Source of the DNA: Marinospirillum alkalitolerans
GTDB lineage: Bacteria; Pseudomonadota; Gammaproteobacteria; Pseudomonadales; Halomonadaceae
Direction: 5' to 3'
Length of the DNA: 7,935 bases
Assembly (NCBI RefSeq): GCF_045055655.1
Contig: NZ_JBANFI010000013.1
Span: forward strand, 1-7,935
This document shows, one piece after another, positions 1-6,673 of this stretch; within the stretch, counting starts at the first letter, position 1, and every line of letters begins with the position of its first letter. The position numbers and the translations under genes are program-made. Under the pieces are notes generated by a model. The model did no database searches, was not told the origin of the DNA, and worked only from the letters and a program-made list of their open reading frames with translations.

Positions 1-56
1 TTCAATCATGGGCGCCGCCGCGAAGCGGCGACGTCCTATGCATTGATTGGTTATGC
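1..56 (-). other. attC: attC recombination site, truncated by window edge
   Basis: Read on the minus strand, the R'' box GCATAAC (50-56) is followed by a stem arm TCAATGCATAGGACG. It can pair with the region near the left edge (minus strand CGCCCATGATTGA), leaving an unpaired G and A on the first arm. That asymmetry is typical of attC. A small internal hairpin, CGCCGC/GCGGCG with a 3-base loop, occupies 16-30. The pairing suggests the missing L'/R' end is only about 9 bases beyond position 1. The R'' box contains the TAA stop of the helicase gene. Confidence 0.7.
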
Positions 57-1763
57 CTGATCTGCACCATCATTACTATGATCATCTGATTCGCCATCAA
101 CGCCATTTAGATGAGGAAGAGCGAAACTAATATATTCCTGCTGAGGAGTTCGACGTACATTCCAACGGCCACCATGATTTTTCGGTCTTTCTCTTTCAAT
201 CGCATGTGTTAGTACCAGGCGTCGTTTAGCTCGCGATACACCAACAAAAAAAGCACACCGATTAGCACCCTGATCGCCAAAGAATATTTCGTTTTCAACA
301 GCCATAATTATCGTTGAGTCGAACTCCAATCCTTTACTCTTATGGATTGTCAGAATACGCACAGCCTGATCTTCAGAGAAACGAGTCAAGGCTTGGGGTA
401 AATCAGGCTCAAGTTTCAGCAAGTCTTCAATGCACGCTTTGGTATCTCTCACAACCTCACCTAACCTGGCATGTGACTCATAGTCAGGCGAGAGAGCAAC
501 AAGAGTCTCCTTTCCTATTTTAGTCAGAAAGCTACACACAGAATCCCACCATCCCGAAAACTGCTCATCCAACAACTCGGTCATGATGATGACGTTTCGC
601 TGTTCCTTGAAGAAGCGTTGGAAGTTTTGCCTGGCGCTAGACTGCACCTCATCATCAGCAAAGGGAATCAATTGATTCATCAGCCGAATCCAAGCTTTGG
701 GCTCTCGCTGGCCATAGAGGCAAGACAAATAGTCAACGACGAGCCTTGCGGCAGGTTCGACAGCAATATCCTGCATCTCCTGCTCGTTCCGATATGGTAT
801 TCCCCTAACTTCCAATGCCGCCATCAGGTGGTTGGCGTAAAGATTTAATTGCTTGGACACTAATACGGCGATTTCGGATAACGGAATCTCTTCATTTCTG
901 ATCCATTCGGAAATCAAATCGGCCAAATACTCAGCTTCCCCCTGAGCATTCCCGAATTGCCACGCGAAAACCTCTCCCTCCTCACCAGCAAGTTGGTGAT
1001 CTGGCATGACGGAAGCTGGATCAAGCACACGAATTATCTCGTTCTGCACCCGAAGCAGGCGCGGTTTTGAACGAAAGTTTCGGTACATATTTAGTGGGAT
1101 GGCTGCAAAATCCCTAGCGAACGTTTGGAAAATTCCGTCCAAAGCACCTGCCCATCCCATGATTTTCTGCTTGGTGTCACCGACAGCTGTAAGACGAATG
1201 CTCGTACTTTTGAAGGCTACCTTAACGAGTTCATACTGCTGATCCGTGCAGTCCTGGAATTCATCCAAGAAAACATCGCTGTAAGTTTGGCGTATAGCAT
1301 TTCTTGCAACAACAGAGGCCTTGAGAATTTGAATTGCCAAGGGAACAAGATCATGAAATGTAATTTGCCTTCTTGTGACTTTTCTTTCGCCAATCGAATA
1401 ATCCAAATCAAGAGCATCATTACCAGTAAGCACTACTCGGAAACGATCAATAATACGCTTTGCAAACGCATGAAATGTGTAGCTATCAAAACGGGAAGCC
1501 AATTCGTGCCCACAGCGTCTTTGGATTCGCTCCTTCAAGTTTTTGCTAGCGTCAACTTTAAAAGAGATAGCGAGTATTCTCTTCGGATAACGGCAGGTTC
1601 CAGTTCGTAGGAGGAAGTCAGCTCGCTGTGCAAGCATTTCCGTCTTGCCCGCTCCCGGCCCCGCAGTCAGTGCAAGACAGCGCGCTTGCTCCTTCGCAGC
1701 CAGCAGTGCATTAGGCTCAAGCGTTAACCCATCCGAAGGCAGCCATGCATCTACAGCAATCAC
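51..1763 (-). CDS. gajB: UvrD/PcrA-like superfamily 1 helicase, Gabija GajB-like
   Basis: This is a 570-residue SF1A-type DNA helicase, expected to act in the cytoplasm with the OLD nuclease encoded just upstream. Visible motifs are Walker A AGPGAGKT (34-41), motif Ia near 63-80, Walker B LDEFQD (166-171), motif III GDTKQKIMGWAGA (195-207), RNFRS (228-232), motif V TIHKSKGLEF (472-481) and motif VI VGVSRAKRRL (508-517). It is shorter than housekeeping UvrD or Rep (about 670 to 720 residues), as GajB proteins usually are, and its classical N-terminal Q motif is not obvious. The GTG start overlaps the TGA stop of the nuclease gene (GTGA), implying translational coupling. In Gabija the helicase partners the GajA nuclease. 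The last 15 residues are acidic and low in complexity, and the stop codon lies inside the attC R'' box. The helicase family is certain. The Gabija assignment rests on the gene pair and could be another class 2 OLD-UvrD subgroup. Confidence 0.92.
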   Translation of the reverse strand: MIAVDAWLPSDGLTLEPNALLAAKEQARCLALTAGPGAGKTEMLAQRADFLLRTGTCRYPKRILAISFKVDASKNLKERIQRRCGHELASRFDSYTFHAFAKRIIDRFRVVLTGNDALDLDYSIGERKVTRRQITFHDLVPLAIQILKASVVARNAIRQTYSDVFLDEFQDCTDQQYELVKVAFKSTSIRLTAVGDTKQKIMGWAGALDGIFQTFARDFAAIPLNMYRNFRSKPRLLRVQNEIIRVLDPASVMPDHQLAGEEGEVFAWQFGNAQGEAEYLADLISEWIRNEEIPLSEIAVLVSKQLNLYANHLMAALEVRGIPYRNEQEMQDIAVEPAARLVVDYLSCLYGQREPKAWIRLMNQLIPFADDEVQSSARQNFQRFFKEQRNVIIMTELLDEQFSGWWDSVCSFLTKIGKETLVALSPDYESHARLGEVVRDTKACIEDLLKLEPDLPQALTRFSEDQAVRILTIHKSKGLEFDSTIIMAVENEIFFGDQGANRCAFFVGVSRAKRRLVLTHAIERERPKNHGGRWNVRRTPQQEYISFALPHLNGVDGESDDHSNDGADQA

Positions 1764-3685
1764 TCGGGCAGCTCCGCAAGTTTCGCTATCACGGCATCTA
1801 CAAGTCGTCCAAATGATTCTGGCATGTTCGTCAGCAATTCCTCGTTGCTCAGTTTAGCAAGAGCATCTATATGCGCAGCGGGCTTACTACCCAGTTTAAA
1901 AAGCTTGTGATACGAAGAGAAAAGATTGAACTCATCTCCGCTGTATTGGTATGAGCCATGATGGCTCTTTCCCAAAACTGCTTTAATTGTTGACTCATCT
2001 GAAACCTCCTGCTGAACACCGTAAGCATCAGGGAAAGCAAGGAGCATTGAAAAATCTAAATCCATTGGAAATGAGAAAAAAACACCACGCGTTTCCAGCT
2101 CTTCAAATACACTCTTAGTGCCGTTTTCAAAGAAATGATGTGTACGAACAGGAACTTTGTCATCATTCCAATCTGATAAAGAAAAAGAAGTTGGCAGGAC
2201 CTTTTCAGATTGATATAAACCAAGTTGGTTATTTACATACTTTATTCTTCCCCAGCCCGCTTGATATCTGCCCACATCTAAATCTAGAAGAGTCAAAAAT
2301 GGGATTTGCAGTGCTGATAAAAGGCGCCAAAAATGGTTGACATGCCTACCTCCAAGTGGAGCAATCGTAACTGCTGATTCATCAACTGGCGCACCTTTTG
2401 CTTGGAAAAGGCGTGGTAGTACTATTTCTTCACTATCCCCCTCACCCAATACAACCAAACGCGAGAAGTAAATCTCAGGGAATGCTTGTACGGCCTCACG
2501 TACAAATTTGTGCGCTTCATCTGTTTTGGCGGGTAATTGGATTTTCGTAATTCTTGATTGCCGGATTTCGGTAAGTCGAAGATATCGAATATTTTTCGGA
2601 TCGACACGTCGTAACATTGACGGAGCATGCGTAGCGATTAGAGCCTGAGCATCCTTGTTGCTCGTCATTGAGTTAAGAGCGCTAACTATCCTCCCCAAAT
2701 AGTGAGGCGAGAGGCTATTCTCTGGTTCCTCAAGGGCAATTAGAGTAAAAACCGGCGGGCGCAACTTTTCTGGGTCAAAAGAATCGTCCTCACCAGCAAG
2801 GACAGCACGCGCAATAGCTTGAGATGATAAAACCAACGATAGATAAAGCATCGACTTCTGACCGTCGCTGAGTCGGGAAAAATCGACAATTTTTTCATCA
2901 TGCCCTGGCGAGAAAGATACGGACAAATGACGAAGCAACGCCTCGATCTCAGATGCCACAAAAGTAATCTTTGGATCTGTAAAGTAGCTGCCTTTATGAA
3001 GGGTGCTCCATGTTTTTCTCAGGTGGGTACTAAAAGCATTGACCGATGGATTAGCAGCCAGACTCTCACTAATCTGGTCGGTGAACCCTTTGACCTCTTC
3101 TCGTTCATTTTCCCAATTCACTGCCCGTAGCAAGCGGCCCAGAAGCGCGTTGGTTCCGTATGCAATGTGGTCAGTCGGATCTCTTCTTGCTGGCAGATAG
3201 TGGACTTGTATGTGATTTCGATCAGATCTGGGAACTGTTTCAGGATTTAGAGGTGAGCCGTCCGGGCCAACTTCAAGCACATACACGAAAGCTTCATCAA
3301 TATCCCCATCCAGGCCCATAGTGGCACTTAGGCGATACCGTACCCTAGGAATTCCGTCAGGGGCATCAAGGCGCATGTGACTGAAATGGGGAGCAACGGT
3401 TGAGTTATCTTCTTCACCCTCCAACTCGGGGAACTCGAAGTCAGCCTCAATCCATAACTCCCTTTCTTCGGGCGCTTCCTGTTCAGTGTGCGGAACATGG
3501 AAGTCTGAGCGCTGAATACGGCGTAATGATGGATCAAATGCAAACAGTCGGCATAAAGCTTGGAGTGCAGCAGTCTTTCCTGAACCATTGGGGCCAATCA
3601 GATAAGTAATTTCTTCCAGTGTAAGTTCTGTTGGTTCAGCACCGAAGCTTTGAAAATTTGAAAGTCGAATCGACTGTAGTTTCAT
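1760..3685 (-). CDS. gajA: OLD-family ATPase with TOPRIM nuclease domain, Gabija GajA-like
   Basis: This protein (641 residues from this start) has an N-terminal ABC-type ATPase and a C-terminal TOPRIM DNA-nicking domain. ATPase features are Walker A GPNGSGKT (31-38), signature LSDGQKS (272-278), Walker B TLIALEEPENSLSP (314-327) and the H-loop IATHAPS (350-356). TOPRIM features are VVLGEGDSEEIVLPRLF (411-427), with the metal-binding acidic residue of GEG, then LLDLDVGR (466-473) supplying the D-x-D, a later DLD (542-544), and a candidate catalytic lysine in LGKSHHG (about 573). In Gabija, GajA senses nucleotide status through the ATPase domain and cuts DNA, working with GajB. B. cereus GajA is about 578 residues, so this one is somewhat longer. 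I chose the ATG at 3685 because an AGGTGGAG ribosome-binding site sits 6 nt upstream. A GTG at 3697 (645 residues) is possible but has a weak site. The helicase gene overlaps its stop by 4 bp. Confidence 0.92.
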   Translation of the reverse strand: MKLQSIRLSNFQSFGAEPTELTLEEITYLIGPNGSGKTAALQALCRLFAFDPSLRRIQRSDFHVPHTEQEAPEERELWIEADFEFPELEGEEDNSTVAPHFSHMRLDAPDGIPRVRYRLSATMGLDGDIDEAFVYVLEVGPDGSPLNPETVPRSDRNHIQVHYLPARRDPTDHIAYGTNALLGRLLRAVNWENEREEVKGFTDQISESLAANPSVNAFSTHLRKTWSTLHKGSYFTDPKITFVASEIEALLRHLSVSFSPGHDEKIVDFSRLSDGQKSMLYLSLVLSSQAIARAVLAGEDDSFDPEKLRPPVFTLIALEEPENSLSPHYLGRIVSALNSMTSNKDAQALIATHAPSMLRRVDPKNIRYLRLTEIRQSRITKIQLPAKTDEAHKFVREAVQAFPEIYFSRLVVLGEGDSEEIVLPRLFQAKGAPVDESAVTIAPLGGRHVNHFWRLLSALQIPFLTLLDLDVGRYQAGWGRIKYVNNQLGLYQSEKVLPTSFSLSDWNDDKVPVRTHHFFENGTKSVFEELETRGVFFSFPMDLDFSMLLAFPDAYGVQQEVSDESTIKAVLGKSHHGSYQYSGDEFNLFSSYHKLFKLGSKPAAHIDALAKLSNEELLTNMPESFGRLVDAVIAKLAELPE

Positions 3686-3691
3686 CTCCAA

Positions 3692-3699
3692 CTCCACCT
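3692..3699 (-). promoter_or_regulatory. Shine-Dalgarno site that decides the OLD nuclease start
   Basis: AGGTGGAG on the minus strand lies 6 nt before the ATG at 3685, ideal spacing. The alternative GTG start at 3697 lies inside this motif and has only a weak GAGAAT upstream. The product from the ATG begins MKLQSIRLSNFQSFG, the usual beginning of OLD/RecF-like ATPases. Confidence 0.6.
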
Positions 3700-3746
3700 A
3701 TTCTCAACTTTCGCTTTGGGTATTTAGTGAACTTAGTAATACCAGC

Positions 3747-3827
3747 GCATAACGTTGCGCACAGAGGCGCGAGCTTGCGAGCGTCCTGCCGCCGCTTGCG
3801 GCGGCGAACTGCTGCGCCTGGTTAGGT
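3747..3827 (-). other. attC: attC recombination site after the 363-residue reader-like gene
   Basis: On the minus strand R'' is ACCTAAC (3821-3827), a match to RYYYAAC, and R' is GTTATGC (3747-3753). The arms pair as GCGCAGCAG with CTGTGCGC, leaving an extrahelical G. The variable terminal part holds a GC-rich hairpin (3788-3805) with 8-bp arms around a 2-base centre. Total length is 81 bp. The TAA stop of the preceding gene (3822-3824) lies in R''. Stop-in-R'', box spacing and a pairable asymmetric stem together support attC rather than a terminator; no T-tract follows. Confidence 0.85.
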
Positions 3828-4937
3828 TTCTTTAAGTAGAGCCAGACGTCGCGGGTCCTCAGTTTCATCATGTTCATCATCTTCAAGGGGTTCGGTGTTG
3901 AACTCTGGAAGAGTTAGCTCAAGTCTTTCTTTTACAGACTCAGCGTTGTGATAATCCAGTCTTTGTACAAACTGGTCCAATATCTTCTCCCTGAGTTCTT
4001 TGTGAATAACTCCATCGACTTCGAGAGGACCAATTTTCACCCCGAAAAGAGCGCCAAACAATAATGACCCTAGAATGATCTTTCGTCCGGTATCGTCATC
4101 GACTCCAAGATAACTCCAGACTGACCCCGGAGACATAAACTCAGCAGTAGTCGCCAGCTTAAAGCCATCTTCTCTTAGAATCTGGTCGAACAATCTTTCA
4201 AAGCGAATCTGTTCAGGGGTTTCGGTAACCTCAAGTGACCTAGTTAAGACCTCTAGATCAGTGAGTATTGAAAACAACTGGGAAACGCTATAGTTACTTA
4301 TTGCGTCACTCTGATTTATTCTAGTGGAAAAAAATATTTTCCCTTCAGAGGTAAATATTGGGTACAGCATGTGATAAAGCGTTGCCCAGTATGGATCAAT
4401 ATTAAATACTGTTTGCCGAGCTGATATACTCCTCTTCATTGCGGTTGGCAGATGCTTTCTTCTTATTTTAGGCCCCCACTTTACTGGACGCCGCAGAGAG
4501 AATGGCATCTCAGTAAAATCACCAGTTTCTTGATCTCGGATAACTCTGACTGGATTGTTGTCAATCCGAGGATGGCCGACAATTCGTCCAACCATTAAAT
4601 AGCCCGAATCAACGCTTACTACGAGATCGCCAACCGCCATCTCGGCGATGAATACTCTTATTTGTCCGTACCTTCTGTGGGTTCTTGCTTTCCAGCCTTC
4701 TTCACGCTTTCTTCTTTCTAAAGCTCCAATTTGGGATAGCAAAGGGCTCATCAAGGGGAAGTATGGCTGAGGATGCGTATGCGGAGGGGATAGCTTATCC
4801 AAGTGACCAATCGCTACCGTACCCGCCTGCCGGAAATGATCGATGTAATCTCCACCTTGGGCTCTAACAACCCAATATCGCTGGTTATTCGGCCGTTCAA
4901 AAACTTCGATCATTCAGAAACCCCTTGCGAAACCTAA
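3753..4937 (-). mobile_element. Complete integron gene cassette with single reader-like gene
   Basis: The 1185-bp unit lies between the predicted recombination points of two attC sites (GTTAGGT at 4932-4938 and GTTATGC at 3747-3753). It contains a leader of about 24 bp, one gene of 363 residues and its attC. This compact layout is classic for a cassette. The gene has no visible partner in the unit, so it is likely to act alone or with host factors. Confidence 0.8.
3822..4913 (-). CDS. Putative modification-sensing protein with Mrr-type PUA/EVE-like N-terminal domain
   Basis: The 363-residue product opens with RYWVVRAQGGDYIDHF (12-27) and GTVAIGHLDKLS (31-42), followed by RRYGQIRVFIAEMAVGDLVV (80-99) and a YLMVGRIVGHP segment (105-115). 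This pattern matches the N-terminal PUA/EVE-like domain that precedes nuclease domains in many Mrr-like restriction proteins, including the RPVKWGPKIRRKHLP and SARQTVF stretch (142-169). Such domains are thought to recognise modified bases, so a reader of modified phage DNA is a reasonable inference. The C-terminal half (about 190-363) is not recognised. RFERLFDQILREDGF (238-252) recalls the first helix of Mrr nucleases, but no following D/E-x-K signature is visible. A hydrophobic, glycine-containing stretch (279-292) could be a buried helix or a membrane segment. The tail from 341 is acidic. The start follows AAGGGG at 7 nt spacing. The reader call is moderate and the effector is unknown. Confidence 0.8.
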   Translation of the reverse strand: MIEVFERPNNQRYWVVRAQGGDYIDHFRQAGTVAIGHLDKLSPPHTHPQPYFPLMSPLLSQIGALERRKREEGWKARTHRRYGQIRVFIAEMAVGDLVVSVDSGYLMVGRIVGHPRIDNNPVRVIRDQETGDFTEMPFSLRRPVKWGPKIRRKHLPTAMKRSISARQTVFNIDPYWATLYHMLYPIFTSEGKIFFSTRINQSDAISNYSVSQLFSILTDLEVLTRSLEVTETPEQIRFERLFDQILREDGFKLATTAEFMSPGSVWSYLGVDDDTGRKIILGSLLFGALFGVKIGPLEVDGVIHKELREKILDQFVQRLDYHNAESVKERLELTLPEFNTEPLEDDEHDETEDPRRLALLKET

Positions 4938-4991
4938 CGTGCGCATAAAGCGCGCGAGGAACGAGCGTCGGCTTTAATGCGATTGTTATAC
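4932..4991 (-). other. attC: attC recombination site after the 508-residue ATPase gene
   Basis: On the minus strand R'' is GTATAAC (4985-4991) and R' is GTTAGGT (4932-4938), a perfect GTTRRRY. The arms TCGCATTAAAGCCGACGC and GCGCGCTTTATGCGCA pair imperfectly, with extra bases on the first arm. The site is 60 bp with a very short terminal loop, close to the minimum attC size. The TAA stop of the ATPase gene (4986-4988) lies in R''. No poly-T follows, which argues against an intrinsic terminator. Confidence 0.85.
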
Positions 4992-6512
4992 ACCAGCGCT
5001 CTCAGCCTCGTGGAGAGTTTCCTCAATACTGCTTGGTGAGCTCTCGCTGTTTATTGCTTGTTGTGCTCTACTGAGGTCATAGTTCGGAGCCTCTCGCACG
5101 CCAACCCGACGACGATTATCGTCGATCTTCCAAAACTCCACATGTTCAACATTCCTGATCCGGGGCTCCATGAATAGGGAGAAGTCCAAGGTATAAGCCT
5201 CAAATCTACCTTTTCTTCCAGAGGCCGCAGAAGTATCCGGTTCGATAATGTGAATCAATTTGAAATCCATTAACTGCTGTATGAGTTCATGTACAATCGG
5301 AAATTCTTGCGCTTGCTCTTGTGAAACAAGAAAAGCTGTTTTTCGCTTCTCCTTTAGGCAAAAGGAAATAATATCTCTGTACAGTTTTTCCAAGGGAGAG
5401 GCATCTACAACACCCTCCTCTTTGAGGTTGTTTAATTTAGTTCGATAGGAAAGTCTACTCGCGCCTTTCCAAATATATCTTGGGGTGATCCATTGTTCTC
5501 TTCCGTCTGATATAGAAGAATAAATAGCTTCAACAAAAATATTTAGGAAGTCTCTAGGCACACCTCCTGAGGCCAGAACCAAAGCATGAAAGGCTTCTGG
5601 GTTAAAAAGCTTTCCCTTTGGGTTATCTAATCCTGCCTTAAAGGCGACAGATTCCAGCATTTGGGACAGATACTCGCTAGTAGAAACCACGTCTTCCAAT
5701 GTTCTATCCAGGCTTATCTCTTCTACATCTTGATGGAGCTCAACCCCTATTGTATTTTCCTCGTTGCGTATTATTGTCGTTCTGTGCCGGACCGTTCCTA
5801 TCTTCAAGTAGAAATTAGTTCCGCGAACTAAGCGATGCAGATAATCTATTACATCCGGCTGCCGGCTTCTGGGTATCAGATAAAAATCATCGAGCAAAAT
5901 AAAGGCAGAATCATATCTGGATTTATCGAGGGAAGTTGATAATGCCTCTTTGTAGTCACTTAAATACCGCTCTAGATAATCTAATTTCTGTTCTTTAAAT
6001 TCACTTTGCCTCTCATGCTTCTTCGATTTTTTGAGGCCTGAATTTGCCCCTCCCTTTGAGAGCCCCGCATATTTTTCTGATACATCACCGTCAGTCTGAC
6101 GTACGATGGCTTCTTCGGCCGATGACAAAAGCTTTCGTAAATCAGTTATATTTTTTTGGATACTATTTGGACACCTTAACCAACGCCTCCAGTGCTGCTT
6201 TGCTTCTGGCATGTTTTCAAAAATACGAAGCAGTAACCGGACGAGAAGGTCTGGATAGGTAAGCCTCTTAAACTCATCGCCTTCAATATAAATTGGCAAA
6301 ACCCCATTATTAGCATCAGTGTCATTCAAAAAGTGAACAAAAAGACAAGACTTCCCTGATCCACGGCGACCAAATACTAGTTGATGCTGGCAGGAACTAA
6401 ATCTTGCTAAATGGCCAGAAACATCGACATAATCTGGATTATGATTGGGCCTAATACGAAATGAATCTTTTATTAAGTTTGCTAATTGTTTTACTTCTGG
6501 ATCAGATAACAC
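4986..6512 (-). CDS. P-loop ATPase of Orc/Cdc6-like AAA+ architecture, function unknown
   Basis: This 508-residue cytoplasmic ATPase has no signal peptide or membrane segment. Visible features are Walker A GRRGSGKS (48-55), Walker B FILLDD (204-209), a sensor-1-like KIGTVRHRT (237-245) and GGVPRDFLNIF (316-326), which resembles the arginine-bearing sensor-2 region of Orc1/Cdc6 and STAND-like ATPases. A lysine-rich, probably flexible and helical insert occupies about 150-190, between Walker A and B. Residues 375-450, with an EKLYRDIISF helix, an HELIQQLMDF helix and a GRKGRFEAYTLD hairpin, look like a winged helix. It resembles uncharacterised ATPases annotated only as P-loop or ATP-binding proteins. 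The GTG start follows AAGGAG with 6-nt spacing and the stop lies in the attC. Having no nuclease or toxin partner in its cassette, it may recruit a host protein or act as a sensor-effector. The ATPase call is firm and the role is unknown. Confidence 0.88.
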   Translation of the reverse strand: MLSDPEVKQLANLIKDSFRIRPNHNPDYVDVSGHLARFSSCQHQLVFGRRGSGKSCLFVHFLNDTDANNGVLPIYIEGDEFKRLTYPDLLVRLLLRIFENMPEAKQHWRRWLRCPNSIQKNITDLRKLLSSAEEAIVRQTDGDVSEKYAGLSKGGANSGLKKSKKHERQSEFKEQKLDYLERYLSDYKEALSTSLDKSRYDSAFILLDDFYLIPRSRQPDVIDYLHRLVRGTNFYLKIGTVRHRTTIIRNEENTIGVELHQDVEEISLDRTLEDVVSTSEYLSQMLESVAFKAGLDNPKGKLFNPEAFHALVLASGGVPRDFLNIFVEAIYSSISDGREQWITPRYIWKGASRLSYRTKLNNLKEEGVVDASPLEKLYRDIISFCLKEKRKTAFLVSQEQAQEFPIVHELIQQLMDFKLIHIIEPDTSAASGRKGRFEAYTLDFSLFMEPRIRNVEHVEFWKIDDNRRRVGVREAPNYDLSRAQQAINSESSPSSIEETLHEAESAGV

Positions 6513-6518
6513 TGATAT

Positions 6519-6524
6519 CTCCTT
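6519..6524 (-). promoter_or_regulatory. Shine-Dalgarno site supporting a GTG start of the ATPase gene
   Basis: AAGGAG on the minus strand is followed by a 6-nt spacer and the GTG at 6512. It sits just inside the cassette, after the R' box of the upstream attC, so the ribosome-binding site travels with the cassette. Confidence 0.65.
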
Positions 6525-6526
6525 GT

Positions 6527-6599
6527 GAATAACGCCCGCGTTACGGGCTGGTTTGTAGCGGCAGCGGAGAACCAGTCCCTGTACACGCGATTGTTAAAG
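6527..6599 (-). other. attC: attC recombination site after the TIR-like gene
   Basis: On the minus strand R'' is CTTTAAC (6593-6599) and R' is GTTATTC (6527-6533). The first arm TCGCGTGTACAGGGACTGGTT and the second arm AACCAGCCCGTAACGCGGGC pair along nearly their whole length. Three extra bases (G, A, A) on the first arm have no partner. This is the extrahelical-base asymmetry that marks attC and orients it. The terminal loop is 16 bases. At 73 bp it is the clearest stem in the window, although both core boxes deviate slightly from RYYYAAC/GTTRRRY. Confidence 0.85.
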
Positions 6600-6632
6600 G
6601 TTATCAGCACGGAACCTGACAAAGTGCATTTC

Positions 6633-6651
6633 GAGGCCGCTGCAGCGGCTC
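6633..6651. repeat. GC-rich palindrome between TIR gene stop and attC
   Basis: The minus strand reads GAGCCGCTGCAGCGGCCTC, with a perfect 14-bp palindrome at its centre that extends 2 more pairs past a bulged C. It lies in the 74-bp tail between the TIR gene and its attC, which is longer than in the other cassettes. It is not followed by a T-run, so an intrinsic terminator is unlikely. It could be an mRNA 3' stabilising hairpin, a protein site or a remnant of an older attC stem. Confidence 0.4.
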
Positions 6652-6673
6652 TTCAATCGTAGCTGATCGCATA

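Larger units (their letters stand above)
1..3752 (-). mobile_element. Gabija-like integron gene cassette (left end outside window)
   Basis: This unit is bounded on the right by the recombination point in the R' box of the attC site at 3747-3827, where the cut falls after the G of GTTATGC. On the left it ends in its own attC, whose last few bases lie outside the window. It contains a leader of about 55 to 65 bp, an OLD nuclease gene, a UvrD-like helicase gene and the start of an attC site. At about 3.75 kb it is large, since most cassettes hold one gene of roughly 1 kb. The call is inferred from the flanking attC architecture; the left boundary is not seen. Confidence 0.75.
4938..6532 (-). mobile_element. 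Complete integron gene cassette with single P-loop ATPase gene
   Basis: The 1595-bp unit lies between the predicted recombination points of the attC sites at 6527-6599 and 4932-4991. Only about 20 bp separate the upstream R' box from the start codon, enough for a ribosome-binding site but not a promoter. It holds one ATPase gene and its attC. Confidence 0.8.

Noticed and set aside
1125..1610. A 161-codon plus-strand open frame opposite the helicase gene
   Set aside because: It lies wholly antisense to conserved helicase motifs, has cysteine- and serine-rich low-quality composition and no ribosome-binding site, so it is a shadow of the real gene.
3822..4913. Possible PD-(D/E)xK Mrr nuclease in the C-terminal half
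   Set aside because: Only the first helix (RFERLFDQILREDGF) resembles Mrr. The D and E/Q-x-K active-site residues expected downstream are not visible.
3747..4991. Intergenic GC-rich stem-loops as intrinsic terminators
   Set aside because: None is followed by a T-run in the direction of transcription, and paired AAC/GTT core boxes with an unpaired-base asymmetry fit attC better.
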